64,000 bases of DNA from Methylobacterium sp. Leaf112 (GCF_001423295.1 NZ_LMNG01000023.1:310856-374855); one strand, 5' to 3'. Counted from the first letter of the stretch, positions 50,583 to 60,325 are shown. Made by a program: numbers and translations. Notes: generated from the letters alone by a model not told the origin.

Positions 50583-52621
50583 CCCTGTGCAGTGACGGCG
50601 AGGACGGGGACGGGATGGCCCGGAGCGGCGGCGACCCGCCCGGGGTCTCCGCCGACGAGGCCGAACGGCTCTCGGTACTGTCGGAGTACCGTATCCTCGA
50701 CACGCCGCACGAGGAGGCGTTCGATGCCATCGTGCGGCTGGCAACCGACCTTTGCGGGGCGCCAGTCGGGATGATCACCCTGGTCGCGTCCGACCGCCAA
50801 TGGTTCAAGGCGCGCATCGGCTTCGACGATCCCGGGACCCCGCTGAGCCATTCAATATGCCTGCACGCCCTTCCCGAGCGGACCCTGCTGGTCATCCCGG
50901 ACCTGACGCTGGATGACCGCACCCTGTCGAACCCCGCCGTCACAGGAGCCGCGGCCATGCGCTTCTATGCCGGCGCACCCCTGAGGACGGCTTCGGGGCA
51001 CGCCCTCGGCACCCTCTGCGTGATCGACCATGCGCCTCGCGGGGACGGGCTCACCACGCGCCAGGCCGACAGCCTCCGCGTCCTGGCCGGGCAGGTCATG
51101 ACCCTGTTCGAGGCCCGCCGGGCCCTGATCGCCCAGGAAGAGGCCGCGGAAGGCCTGCGCGCCGGCGCGGCCTTTCTCAAGGGCATCCTCGCCGCGACGC
51201 CGGACTGCATCAAGGTGCTCGACCTCGAAGGCCGTCTGACGTTCATGAACGATCCGGGACTGCTCGCAAGGGACATCGACCGTTTCGAGCCGGTCGAGGG
51301 GAAGCCGTGGAGCGGTTTCTGGGACGGTCCCGAGGCGGCGATGGCCGAGGAGGCGGTCGCTGCGGCCCAATCGGGTGGTGCGGGGCGCTTCGAGGGCTGG
51401 TTGGCCACGGACGGAGGCGTTCGGAAGTTCTGGGATGTCCGCGTCACCCCCATCATGGGGCTCGACGACAGGCCCGAACGCCTGCTGGTCGTGTCGCGCG
51501 ATCAGACTGAAACGCACGCAGACGCGATGCGCCAGTCTGCGTTGGCCACGCTCGGCGGACGCCTCAGGGAGATGACGAAAGCGTCCGAGGTCGCAGCCTG
51601 CATCGCCGAGACCGCCGGCCGGACGCTCGGCCTCTCGCAGGCCGCCTACGGGGCGGTCGACCCGGCGGACGGCACCATTGCCTTCGAACAGGACTGGACG
51701 CGCCAGGGACCGTGCGGCGATCCGGGCCGGCATTCCCCTGCGCACCACGGCACCGACGACGACGGCCTGCGGCGCGGATCGACCGTATCCATCGCGGACG
51801 TCCGGGAGGACATCCGCACGGCATCGCAAGCGGACGACCTCGCCGATCAGGGGATCGGGGCGATCCTGAACGTGCCGGTGATGGGGAGCGGGCGCCTCGT
51901 GGGGGTCCTCTGCATGCACGAGGCGGCGCCGCGCGCCTGGACGGACCGCGAGACGACCTTCGCGAAGGCCATCGCGGAACAGGCCGGTGCCTCCCTCGCC
52001 AGGATCTCGGCGGACGAGCAGCAGCAGCTCCGCACCCGCGAAGTCAGCCACCGTTTCAAGAACCTACTCGCAATGGTCCAGGCCATCGCCACCCAGACCA
52101 TGCGGTCCGCCGGCGACGTCCGCGCGGCGAGCAACATCCTCGCGGGACGTCTCGCCGCGCTGGGGCAGGCCCAAGACCTCCTGCTGGGGGGTGAGTTGGG
52201 CAGCAGCCCCATCCACGACGTGGTGAGGAATGCGCTGCACGTTCACGTGGACGCCGCGACCCGATCCACCCTGTCCGGCCCCGAGATGCGGATCGGGGGT
52301 AAGGTCGCCCTGTCGCTGTCGCTGATGCTCCACGAACTAGCGACCAACGCGGCCAAGTACGGTGCGTTCTCGACGCTCAATGGGGGTGTGGCCGTCGCCT
52401 GGCTGATCGTCGAGGGAGGCGACGAACCGCGCGTGCGCCTAACCTGGGTTGAGCATGGCGGCCCGCCGGTGGTCGCGCCGACCCGCAAGGGGTTCGGGAG
52501 CCGGCTGATCGAGCGCGGGCTCGCAGGGCAGGTCGGCGGCAGAGTCGAGCTGTCGTTCCACCCGACCGGACTCACCTTCCTTATCGAAGCCCCGCTTGCC
52601 GCCTTCGAGGCGGAAGGCTGA
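50579..52621 (+). CDS. HWE-family sensor histidine kinase with GAF-PAS-GAF sensors
   Basis: 680 residues, no membrane segment. N-terminal GAF (~30-190, starting after RLSVLSEYRILDTPHEEAFD), then PAS (~200-320), second GAF (~340-480) and an HWE kinase core: EVSHRFKNLLAMVQAIATQT (phospho-His), LMLHELATNAAKYGA (N box) and the W-x-E motif in LTWVEHGGP, then GFGSRLIERGLAGQ. HWE kinases commonly sense light, redox or stress and feed general-stress or motility pathways. Its start overlaps the HPt gene stop. Confidence 0.92.
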   Translation: MTLCSDGEDGDGMARSGGDPPGVSADEAERLSVLSEYRILDTPHEEAFDAIVRLATDLCGAPVGMITLVASDRQWFKARIGFDDPGTPLSHSICLHALPERTLLVIPDLTLDDRTLSNPAVTGAAAMRFYAGAPLRTASGHALGTLCVIDHAPRGDGLTTRQADSLRVLAGQVMTLFEARRALIAQEEAAEGLRAGAAFLKGILAATPDCIKVLDLEGRLTFMNDPGLLARDIDRFEPVEGKPWSGFWDGPEAAMAEEAVAAAQSGGAGRFEGWLATDGGVRKFWDVRVTPIMGLDDRPERLLVVSRDQTETHADAMRQSALATLGGRLREMTKASEVAACIAETAGRTLGLSQAAYGAVDPADGTIAFEQDWTRQGPCGDPGRHSPAHHGTDDDGLRRGSTVSIADVREDIRTASQADDLADQGIGAILNVPVMGSGRLVGVLCMHEAAPRAWTDRETTFAKAIAEQAGASLARISADEQQQLRTREVSHRFKNLLAMVQAIATQTMRSAGDVRAASNILAGRLAALGQAQDLLLGGELGSSPIHDVVRNALHVHVDAATRSTLSGPEMRIGGKVALSLSLMLHELATNAAKYGAFSTLNGGVAVAWLIVEGGDEPRVRLTWVEHGGPPVVAPTRKGFGSRLIERGLAGQVGGRVELSFHPTGLTFLIEAPLAAFEAEG

Positions 52622-53109
52622 TCGCTGACTATCATTCTCTGCCTCGCCGATGAGGTCGAATTTCGGCCAATGAGCTTTGACGTCAACATTTATGTCCGCT
52701 TATGGACACCACCGTAACTGGAAGCAGCCAGATCGCTTGCCACCCAATGTGGCCGTAGAGCGGCCCGACAGATCCTGTTCCAACGTCCTCTCGGTTAATA
52801 CCTGCGTTGCTCGATATCTGCTGTTCGCGGATCGAGCAGTCTCGAACCCACCAACGCATAAGCGACCTTATGGAGTAGATCCAAGCGTCTACCGCCTACC
52901 CCAAACCAATGTCATGAATATTTTTGAAGTGACAGGAAGTATCAAACGGAGGTTCACATAACAAACGTGAAAAATTGCGGCGTGTGACGCCGTGGTGGGC
53001 AGTTCAACGTCTTTCCGAGGCATCAGATTGGAATGACTTCAGATTTTAAGTGCTCTAAGTGTGTGTTTTATAACACGTTTTTGCCTTGCTGTATTGTCTT
53101 GAAGCGGTC
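52622..53109. other. Intergenic region upstream of the TonB-dependent receptor
   Basis: No convincing gene; a 94-codon open frame at 52677-52961 has no domain and unusual composition. A weak relative of the dispersed repeat is seen at ~52,718-52,785 (GGAAGCAG, GTAGAGCGG). GTGTT-TTAT-AACAC at 53063-53076 is a palindrome in an AT-rich stretch, a candidate operator/promoter for the receptor gene. Confidence 0.4.
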
Positions 53110-55347
53110 ATGAATTCAGTGCCGCGCCGCCTGAGGCGCCGACCAGTGTGCGTCATGCTCAATCGCTCCTCACGCCTTGCTCTGCTCCTCGCCACGACTG
53201 CCCTGACCGGAGGCGCAGTGGCTCAGGAGCGAAGCGTTCAGCTCGACCAGCTCTCCGTGGAGGGTACGGCCCCCGGGCCGGCGATCGGCAGCGGAGCCAA
53301 TCTCAGCGGGGGCGATGGTGGAACGGCGGCGACCAGTGGCGGCGGGGGCGGTCCCTCCGGGATCACCGGCTACACCGCCCGCGTCAGCCCCACGGCGACC
53401 AAAACCAACACACCGCTGCTCGAAACGCCCCAATCGGTCACTATCCTCACCCGTGAGGCGCTCAACGATCGCAACGTCCAGACGCTGAACGAGGCCATCG
53501 GCTACGTGGCCGGCGTGTCGTCGAACGTCTTTGGCTTCGATCCACGCTTCGACTCGTTCTTCGTGCGCGGCTTCAGCCTGACCTATGACGGCATCTTCCG
53601 GGACGGCCTGCGCCAAGTCGCGTCGGGCCTGACGGTGCCGCGCATCGAGCCCTACGGCATCGAGGCGGCGACGATCCTGCGCGGACCGGCCTCCGGCCTC
53701 TACGGGCTCGGCTCGCCCGGCGGCATCCTCGACGTCACCACGAAGCGACCGGTCTTCACGCCCTTCGGCGAGGTGCAGCTGCAGGTCGGCAACTTCGATC
53801 GCTACCAGGGCAATTTCGACATCGGCGGCCCGGTCGAGGGCACGGGCGGCACGCTCGCGTACCGCGTCACCGGAATCCGGCGGCAATCCGACAGCTTCAT
53901 CCCCGGGGGCTCGGACGACCGGAGCTACATCGCGCCGGCCTTCACCTGGAAGCCGTCAGCTGATACCACGTTCACGTTCCTGAGTGAGTACCAGGAAACT
54001 AAACTCCCGGGCAGTACAGCGTTCTTCAATCAGAACCTGCGCCCCACAAGCCTCTATTCGGGCGATCCGGCCTTCAACGCCTTCAGGCAACAGCAGGGTC
54101 GCGTCGGCTACGCGTTCGAGCACCGTTTCGACGCAGATCTCGTCTTCCGGCAGAACTTCCGCTTCTACGACATCAGCAACGACTATCGCTACGCATCGAT
54201 CGCCGCCCTTAGCCCCGACGGACTGAGCGCGAGCCGTTCAACCGGATACTCGCGGCAGTTCCTCAGCCAAATCACCCTCGACAACCAAGTCGAGGCGCAT
54301 GTCACCACCGGGCCGGTCCAACATACGCTGCTGGCGGGCATCGACTACGCGCATTCCGACTTTAACTACCGCTTCGGCTTCGGCGCCGCCCCCGACCTCA
54401 ACATCATCACGCGCAACTATGGCCAGCAGCCGATTCTCGTGCCGCCGCTGGGCTCACGCACCGCGCAGAGCCAGGATCAAGTCGGGCTGTACCTGCAGGA
54501 GCAGGCCAAGTTCGATCGCTTCGTGCTCACCCTGACCGGACGCTACGACTGGGTGTCGCAGAGCACAAACACCGCCGGCGCCACCGCCATCCAGCAGAAC
54601 GACCAGGCCTTCACCGGCCGCGTCGGTCTCAACTATCTCCTGGCGCCTGGCCTGGTTCCCTATGCGAGCTACGCGACCACCTTCGCGCCACAGCCGGGCG
54701 TCGATGCCGCCGGGCGGGCCTTCCGGCCGGCGACGGGCGACCAGATCGAGGCCGGCGTCAAATACCTGATCCCGGGCACGAACATCCAGGCGGGGTTCGC
54801 CGGCTTCGACATCGTTCAGAGCAGTGTGCTGCGCACGGACCCGAACAACATCGCCTTCCAGGTGGCGACGGGCGCCGTCGAGTCCCGCGGCTTCGAGATG
54901 GAGGCCATCGCCAACTTCGCGCCCGGCACCAACCTGACCCTCGCCTACACCCATCTCAATCTGCGGTACCTTAGCCAGACCTCGTTCGGAGGACAGTCCC
55001 TGGACGGCAACGCGCTCTCCGGTATTCCGGGAGACACCTTCACGAGCTTCCTCAGCTACCTGTTCCCGCCGGGCTCGGCTCTGCGCGGCCTGACCCTTGG
55101 CGGTGGCATCCGCTTCAATACCAACAGCTTTGCCAACGACGAGAACACGGTTCGCAACCCGACCGTGACGCTGTTCGACGCCCTCGTCGCCTACGACTTC
55201 GCCGCCCTCGATCCCAAATACAAGGGCTTCCGCGCCCAGGTGAACGCCAACAACGTCTTCGACCGCGACTACTTCACTTGCCAGGCGGGCTTCTGCTATC
55301 GGGGCGCACCCGCAACCGTCATCGGCAGCCTGATCTACCGGTGGTAA
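53110..55347 (+). CDS. TonB-dependent siderophore receptor
   Basis: About 745 residues, an outer-membrane beta-barrel importer of ferric siderophores. Signal peptide LALLLATTALTGGAVAQE; a Gly-rich linker after the first ~25 mature residues; plug domain with TPQSVTILTREALNDRN, FFVRGFSLTYDGIFRDG and LRGPASGLYGLGSPGGI; then the barrel ending in an aromatic residue (LIYRW). The FhuA/FpvA-type group is likely. ATGs at 53110 and 53155 are both plausible starts. The esterase gene follows. Confidence 0.92.
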   Translation: MNSVPRRLRRRPVCVMLNRSSRLALLLATTALTGGAVAQERSVQLDQLSVEGTAPGPAIGSGANLSGGDGGTAATSGGGGGPSGITGYTARVSPTATKTNTPLLETPQSVTILTREALNDRNVQTLNEAIGYVAGVSSNVFGFDPRFDSFFVRGFSLTYDGIFRDGLRQVASGLTVPRIEPYGIEAATILRGPASGLYGLGSPGGILDVTTKRPVFTPFGEVQLQVGNFDRYQGNFDIGGPVEGTGGTLAYRVTGIRRQSDSFIPGGSDDRSYIAPAFTWKPSADTTFTFLSEYQETKLPGSTAFFNQNLRPTSLYSGDPAFNAFRQQQGRVGYAFEHRFDADLVFRQNFRFYDISNDYRYASIAALSPDGLSASRSTGYSRQFLSQITLDNQVEAHVTTGPVQHTLLAGIDYAHSDFNYRFGFGAAPDLNIITRNYGQQPILVPPLGSRTAQSQDQVGLYLQEQAKFDRFVLTLTGRYDWVSQSTNTAGATAIQQNDQAFTGRVGLNYLLAPGLVPYASYATTFAPQPGVDAAGRAFRPATGDQIEAGVKYLIPGTNIQAGFAGFDIVQSSVLRTDPNNIAFQVATGAVESRGFEMEAIANFAPGTNLTLAYTHLNLRYLSQTSFGGQSLDGNALSGIPGDTFTSFLSYLFPPGSALRGLTLGGGIRFNTNSFANDENTVRNPTVTLFDALVAYDFAALDPKYKGFRAQVNANNVFDRDYFTCQAGFCYRGAPATVIGSLIYRW

Positions 55348-55417
55348 GCGAGGACGACCCCATGGTCATGGCCGGTAACGCTCGGGAGACGGACAAGGCC
55401 TGCATAGGCCGTTCCCT

Positions 55418-56377
55418 GTGAGCGCTCTTGTCTCTCGCCGCACCATGGCAGGCCTCCTGGCGGCCGGTCTGGCCGGCGTCGGGCCGATGCCGGGCAGGCG
55501 GTCCGCACTGGCCGCCAGTCCGGACCAGCCGGCCCGACTCGCCGGCGCAGTGGGGTTTGATCTCGGCGGCGGGGAAGATCATCCGCCGTGGCGGATCACG
55601 CTCTACGTCCCGCCCGGCGAGGCGCCGGCCGCCGGGTGGCCCGTCCTCTACCTTCTGGACGGCAACGCGGTGACGGCCACCGCCATCGACATCGAGCGGG
55701 TTCAGGCCCCGTATCCGGAGGCCACCGGGATCAGCTCACGGTTCGCCATCGTGGGCATCGGATATCCCGGAGAGGAGGCCTATGACGGTCCGCGCCGCTC
55801 CTGGGACTACACGCCGCCGCCCGGACGGTCATACCCGCCCCATAAGCCCGGCGGGCCGGCGATCCGGACCGGTGGTGCCGATGCCTTCCTCCAGTTCATC
55901 GTGACGGAGCTCCGGCCCGCGATCGAGCTGCGGTGCCGAGTTAACCCGGCGCGTCAGGCTCTGTTCGGCCATTCCTTCGGTGGGCTTTTTACTCTCTACG
56001 CGCTCGCCCACAGGCCCGATGCGTTCTCGCACTGGATCGCCGCGAGCCCGTCCATCCATTGGGAGGATCGCATCCTGCTGGCAAGTCTCCCACGCCTCGA
56101 ACGCGAACCGCCCTCCCGTGCCCGCGTGCTCCTCTCGGCGGGAGCCTACGAGGAGACGCTGGCGCCTTTCCAGGACCATGCCCCGGACCGCGAGGCGCGC
56201 CTGAGCCATCTGACCGCGGCAAGGATGATCGAGCTGGCCCGCACCATGGCGAAGCGGCTCAACCGGATCCCAGGCGTTGAAAGCGAGTTCCGGTTGATTG
56301 CTGGACGAACTCACATGACTCTCCTGCCCGAAGCTCTCAATGACGCCATCGAATTTTTCATGAAAAAATTGGCATAA
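55418..56377 (+). CDS. Exported alpha/beta hydrolase, probable siderophore esterase
   Basis: A 319-residue protein of the esterase D/Fes-IroE type. A Tat-like signal (SRRTMAGLLAAGLAGV) precedes the catalytic fold: VLYLLDGNAV, nucleophile elbow GHSFGGLF, a His in GRTHMTLLP near the C-terminus. Such enzymes hydrolyse ferric-trilactone siderophores in the periplasm to release iron. The GTG at 55418 is 70 bp after the receptor stop, so the two are likely co-transcribed. Confidence 0.83.
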   Translation: MSALVSRRTMAGLLAAGLAGVGPMPGRRSALAASPDQPARLAGAVGFDLGGGEDHPPWRITLYVPPGEAPAAGWPVLYLLDGNAVTATAIDIERVQAPYPEATGISSRFAIVGIGYPGEEAYDGPRRSWDYTPPPGRSYPPHKPGGPAIRTGGADAFLQFIVTELRPAIELRCRVNPARQALFGHSFGGLFTLYALAHRPDAFSHWIAASPSIHWEDRILLASLPRLEREPPSRARVLLSAGAYEETLAPFQDHAPDREARLSHLTAARMIELARTMAKRLNRIPGVESEFRLIAGRTHMTLLPEALNDAIEFFMKKLA

Positions 56378-56743
56378 TATCGATATGTACGTATGATCCG
56401 ATCAATAAATCTAGAGTTTATACTAAATAATTAAGACTGAATATCTTGTAGATACAGATATAATGAGTATTATGTGCCCCTACGTTTAAACTTCCCACTT
56501 CCCCTCACCGTTTATTGATTCTGACAACAAAAGGAGTAGACAGATCCCAAAGCAAATTGGTCGTTCGCTAAAAGCTTCGTTGATGCTTGAAAGCGGTCGT
56601 TCGTATAAAGGCGGCTGGGACCCGCGCATTCCTGTGCAACCAATCAAAGACCATGCGGGTGCTGAGGAATAAATTAGGCGGGTTATCATAAAGCAATTTG
56701 TCGAAGAAGAACCGAGACGACCGCCCCCGGCTGCGCTTTGGAA
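56378..56743. other. AT-rich intergenic region between convergent genes
   Basis: No gene seen. Bases ~56,380-56,560 are much richer in A/T than the rest of the window. From ~56,545 blocks resembling the dispersed repeat appear (GGTCGTTCG, GAAAGCGGTCGTTCG, GGGACCCG), more diverged than the main copies. Confidence 0.4.
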
Positions 56744-57925
56744 CTATAGATACTTGAGCCAGGCGATCTCTTGACGTGCCGCCTTGAAGCGCGAGAACCA
56801 CGCCGTCGGCCAGTACAAGGGTACGACCAGCCCGACGTACCAGGCCAGCACCCAGCCGTAGTTCGCGACGCCGAACACCGTGCCCTGCGTCGGGCCCCAG
56901 ATGGCGGCGGCACCGTGATACAGGAGCCGCAGGATCGTCAGGTGGAGCAGGTAAAAAAACAGGGGCGCACCGCCGAACACCGCTAGGGCCGCGACGACTG
57001 GGGCGTCGCGCATTCGTTCAAGGGCGACGAGGAACAGTGCCCCGATCGCGAGCGTCAGCAGCAGGAACAGCAGCGAGGGGGGATACTTCGTCAGCGCGAG
57101 GAAGCTCATCGCGGTCCGAAGCGCATCGCCCTCGACCACGAACCAGGGCTTGTCGCCATACCCGTTCGCCAGCCGCAGCACCACGAAGGCGACGAGCATC
57201 CCGCAGCCGAGGGCCAGGAACCGGCGCTCGCGGGTGCGCGTGGCGACTTCGGGCAGAAACCACGGGCCGACCGCGTAGCCGAGCACGATCACGCCAATCC
57301 ATGGGAGCACGGGATAGGTCGTCTTGGCGACCAGCCCCAACGGCAGGGCGATGACGTCACGCTGGTGCAGCATCGCCCAGGCCGCGAAGAACGGTTGGTC
57401 GGGCCGGAGGTGGATCGGGTCGAGGAGGTTGTGTCCGCAGACGATCAGCAATCCGACCGCGAGGAGGACCGGGCGTGGCAGACCGATCAGCACCGCCAGG
57501 ACGACCATGCAGACGCCGATGCACCAGATCACCTGCAGCCAGAGCGTTGGAATGGCCACGCCCCAGTACAGTTCCGACAGGTAGATAACCTCCAGTGCCA
57601 TTAGAACAAGGCCACGCTTCAGCAGGTAGGCTCGCGTCTCCGACAGCGTGTGCCTCGTGCCGAACAGGAAGGCTGCCACGCCGGTCAGCGAGATGAAGAT
57701 GGGCGCGCACAGGCTGACGACGAGGCGGGCCAGGGCCACGGCTGTCAGGGTGGTCCGGGCGTCGACCGGGTCGGCCACGGGAACGTGGAGGAACCAGGTC
57801 TCGCGCAGGTGGTCGAGGAGCATCAGCACCATCACCAGCCCTCGCAGGGCATCGATCGAGGCGATGCGGCTGGACACGGCCGGTGCGCAGGCCGACGCCT
57901 CAGGTTTTCCCGGACGCTCGCCCAT
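56744..57925 (-). CDS. DUF1624 / heparan-alpha-glucosaminide N-acetyltransferase-like membrane protein
   Basis: A 393-residue polytopic protein (about ten helices). RIASIDALRGLVMVLMLLDHLRE is the DUF1624 N-terminal signature with the conserved Asp and His; LPWIGVIVLGYAVGPW and FGGAPLFFYLLHLTILR are further family blocks. Relatives transfer acyl groups across membranes; the bacterial roles are mostly unknown. Its ATG shares a base with the stop of the receptor gene (TGATG at 57923-57927), so it is coupled to that riboswitch-controlled gene. Confidence 0.83.
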   Translation of the reverse strand: MGERPGKPEASACAPAVSSRIASIDALRGLVMVLMLLDHLRETWFLHVPVADPVDARTTLTAVALARLVVSLCAPIFISLTGVAAFLFGTRHTLSETRAYLLKRGLVLMALEVIYLSELYWGVAIPTLWLQVIWCIGVCMVVLAVLIGLPRPVLLAVGLLIVCGHNLLDPIHLRPDQPFFAAWAMLHQRDVIALPLGLVAKTTYPVLPWIGVIVLGYAVGPWFLPEVATRTRERRFLALGCGMLVAFVVLRLANGYGDKPWFVVEGDALRTAMSFLALTKYPPSLLFLLLTLAIGALFLVALERMRDAPVVAALAVFGGAPLFFYLLHLTILRLLYHGAAAIWGPTQGTVFGVANYGWVLAWYVGLVVPLYWPTAWFSRFKAARQEIAWLKYL

Positions 57926-60033
57926 CAGAACCGCGCCGTCATGCTGACGGTGACCCGCCGCGGCTCGCCGACGCCGACCCAGAAGGTGTTGTAGGAGCGC
58001 TCGTAGTAGGTCTCGTCGAAAATGTTGTCGACGTTCAGGCCGAAGCGCAGATTCTCGTAGCGGTAGTAGGCCAGCGCGTCTGTCAGGATGTAACCGGGCA
58101 GCCGGAAGCTCTCGACTCCGCTGTCGCCGAGTCGCGAGCCGACGGCCCGGAACCCACCGCCGATCCCAAAACCCTTCCAGTCGCCGGCCTGGACCTCGTA
58201 GATGCCGAGCAGGGAACCGCTGTGGCGCGGGATGTTGAGGAGGGGTGACCCGGGACGCAGCACCTCGTCGCGGGTGACGGCCGCGTCGATGAAGGCGTAG
58301 CCGCCGATGACCCTGAACTCAGGCGTGACCTGTCCGACCAGGCTTACGTCGAAGCCCTGGCTGCGCACGGCCCCGGCGGCGATCTGGAAGAAGAAGTCCG
58401 CCGGATCGGTGGTGAGCACGTTCTCCTTCTCGATGTGGAAGGCGGCGCCCGTCACGCTGAGGCCGTCGAACAGGTCGAGCTTGGCCCCGACCTCGTAGGC
58501 GAACCCGGTCTCGGGAGCGAAGGGCCGCGTCGCGCTGTCGAAGCCGGTATTGGGGCGGAACGAGGCGGCGACGTTGCCGTAGAGCGCCAGGAACGACAGC
58601 GGCTGGTAGACGAGGCCGGCCCGCGGCGAGAACCCGGTGCGGTCCTGCTCGGTGCGCTCGCCCGCGACCTTGTCCCGGAAGGTCTGGTTGTAGAAGTCGG
58701 TTCGGTTGCCGACGAGCAGCTTCCATTCCGGGCTGAGCGCGATCTGGTCCTGGAGGTAGACGGCTGTGTTGCCGACGTTCTCGCTGGCGCCGTAGCGGCG
58801 CGTGAACGGAGGCTTGGCCTGCCCGTAGACGGGGTTGAACAGGTCGATGGCGAAGGGGTCGAGGCGCGGGGTCGAGCGCTGCAGGTTCTCGGTACTGTTG
58901 TAGCGCTCGTGCTCCAGGCCGAGCAGCAGGGTATGGGCGATGGGCCCGGTTTCGAAGCGCCCGACGAGTTCGGCCTGCCCGATGGCGACGCCCCAGGTGA
59001 AGTCGTGCCGGCGGAACTCGCGCAAGAGCGTACGCCCGTCGTCGAGGATCCCGGTCGCGCCGGTCTGCAGGCCGGTGAGGCTGCCGGTGTTGAGGTGGGT
59101 GGCGACACGCAGTTGCCAGTCGGTGTTGAAGGCGTGCTCCAGACGGACCTGCAACAGAGCGCTCTCGGACACGGAATCGTCGCCCGGCTCGCCGAAGAAG
59201 CGTGAGCGCGGGACGAGGCCGAGGCGATTGTTCACCGCGACGGTGCCTCGGTCGAAGGTCTGGCGGTTGCGCACGTACTGCGCCTCGAAGATGATTTTGG
59301 TGTCGGGCGTCACCTGCCAGCTCACCACGGGCGCCAGGAGCACTCGGTCGCCGTCGACGAAATCGCGAAAGCTGTCCTGGCGGGCGAGCGCGCCGTTGAA
59401 GCGGTAGAGCACGCGGCCGTCCTCGCTCAGCGCCCCGCCGGCATCGACCGTGGTGCGGGCGGTGCCGAAGCTTCCGAACAGTGTGCCCATCTCGACGAAG
59501 GGTCGCGCTACGGGCTGCTTGGTGAGGATATTCACGGTCCCGCCCGGATCGCTGCGGCCATAGAGGGCGCCGGCCGGGCCCTTCAGGACCTCGATGGACT
59601 GGACGTTCTGGGTGTCGGGGGCGCCGTTGTAGCCGCGGGCGATGTTGAACCCATTCTGGAAGATATCCTGGGTTGCGAAGCCTCGCACCGAGTACAGGGC
59701 GAGGTTCTGGGCGCCGAAGTCGTTCTGCTTGCCGACGCCGGGCACGTAGTCGAGGGCGCGCTCGACCCGGGTCGCGGCGGTGTCGACCAGGACCTCCCGG
59801 GGCACAACGTCGACCTGCTGCGGCAGGTCGCGGCGCGGCGTCACCGTCTTGGTGCCGCTGTAGAGCTCCGGCACCCGGTAGGTCGGCGTGGCGGTGAGGG
59901 TCCCCTCGACCGACAGCGCATCGAGCACCACGGCGGTCTCCCTGGCGGGCGCCCCCTGGGCGGCCACGGCGGTGGGGATCGCGCAGGACAGGGCCAGCAC
60001 GGACATCAGCGGGATGGACGGTGAACGGTACAC
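57925..60033 (-). CDS. TonB-dependent receptor under cobalamin-riboswitch control
   Basis: About 702 residues from a GTG at 60033 preceded by GAGG. Signal peptide SVLALSCAIPTAVAAQ; plug with RDLPQQVDVVPREVLVD, LYSVRGFATQDIFQNGF and LKGPAGALYGRSDPGGTVNI; barrel ending in Phe (MTARF). By sequence it looks like a siderophore receptor (the YGRSDPGG motif), yet its leader carries a cobalamin riboswitch. It might therefore import a corrinoid, or a cobalt complex, rather than iron. A later ATG at 60006 would shorten the signal. Confidence 0.88.
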   Translation of the reverse strand: MYRSPSIPLMSVLALSCAIPTAVAAQGAPARETAVVLDALSVEGTLTATPTYRVPELYSGTKTVTPRRDLPQQVDVVPREVLVDTAATRVERALDYVPGVGKQNDFGAQNLALYSVRGFATQDIFQNGFNIARGYNGAPDTQNVQSIEVLKGPAGALYGRSDPGGTVNILTKQPVARPFVEMGTLFGSFGTARTTVDAGGALSEDGRVLYRFNGALARQDSFRDFVDGDRVLLAPVVSWQVTPDTKIIFEAQYVRNRQTFDRGTVAVNNRLGLVPRSRFFGEPGDDSVSESALLQVRLEHAFNTDWQLRVATHLNTGSLTGLQTGATGILDDGRTLLREFRRHDFTWGVAIGQAELVGRFETGPIAHTLLLGLEHERYNSTENLQRSTPRLDPFAIDLFNPVYGQAKPPFTRRYGASENVGNTAVYLQDQIALSPEWKLLVGNRTDFYNQTFRDKVAGERTEQDRTGFSPRAGLVYQPLSFLALYGNVAASFRPNTGFDSATRPFAPETGFAYEVGAKLDLFDGLSVTGAAFHIEKENVLTTDPADFFFQIAAGAVRSQGFDVSLVGQVTPEFRVIGGYAFIDAAVTRDEVLRPGSPLLNIPRHSGSLLGIYEVQAGDWKGFGIGGGFRAVGSRLGDSGVESFRLPGYILTDALAYYRYENLRFGLNVDNIFDETYYERSYNTFWVGVGEPRRVTVSMTARF

Positions 60034-60156
60034 GTTGATGGGCCTCGGGCGACGGCAGTGGCACGTCACCGCGAACGAGGCCGAACCACGCGCAGCGCGC
60101 ATGCTTCCGCACCCGCCGGGGCACCCCGCCCAGCGTGTCTCGCGTGTGACCACGAC

Positions 60157-60325
60157 TGACGGCAGGTCTCCTGGCTCGCGGGTCATCGCCCTTCACCGTC
60201 TTCCCGAGCGAGGCCGCTCAGTGACGTCGGTGGCGAAGGGCTCGCCGCTTACAGTTGCGGGGGCAGCCGCGGCGTTGGGGCTACCCCCGCACCGCGTTCC
60301 CTTTTGATCCTCCGGGGAGGAACCG
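60157..60325 (-). promoter_or_regulatory. Cobalamin riboswitch
   Basis: Read on the minus strand the conserved boxes occur in order: GGGAACGCGGTG, then CTGCCCCCGCAACTGTAAGC, a GCCAC...CACTG pair, CGGGAAG, and GCGAGCCAGGAGACCTGCC, the B12 box. Boundaries are approximate. It lies ~125 nt before the receptor start at 60033, so high adenosyl- or hydroxocobalamin should reduce expression of the receptor and the DUF1624 gene. Confidence 0.92.

Noticed and set aside
52677..52961. 94-codon open frame upstream of the TonB-dependent receptor
   Set aside because: No domain, no Shine-Dalgarno and it overlaps a weak repeat copy; more likely chance.
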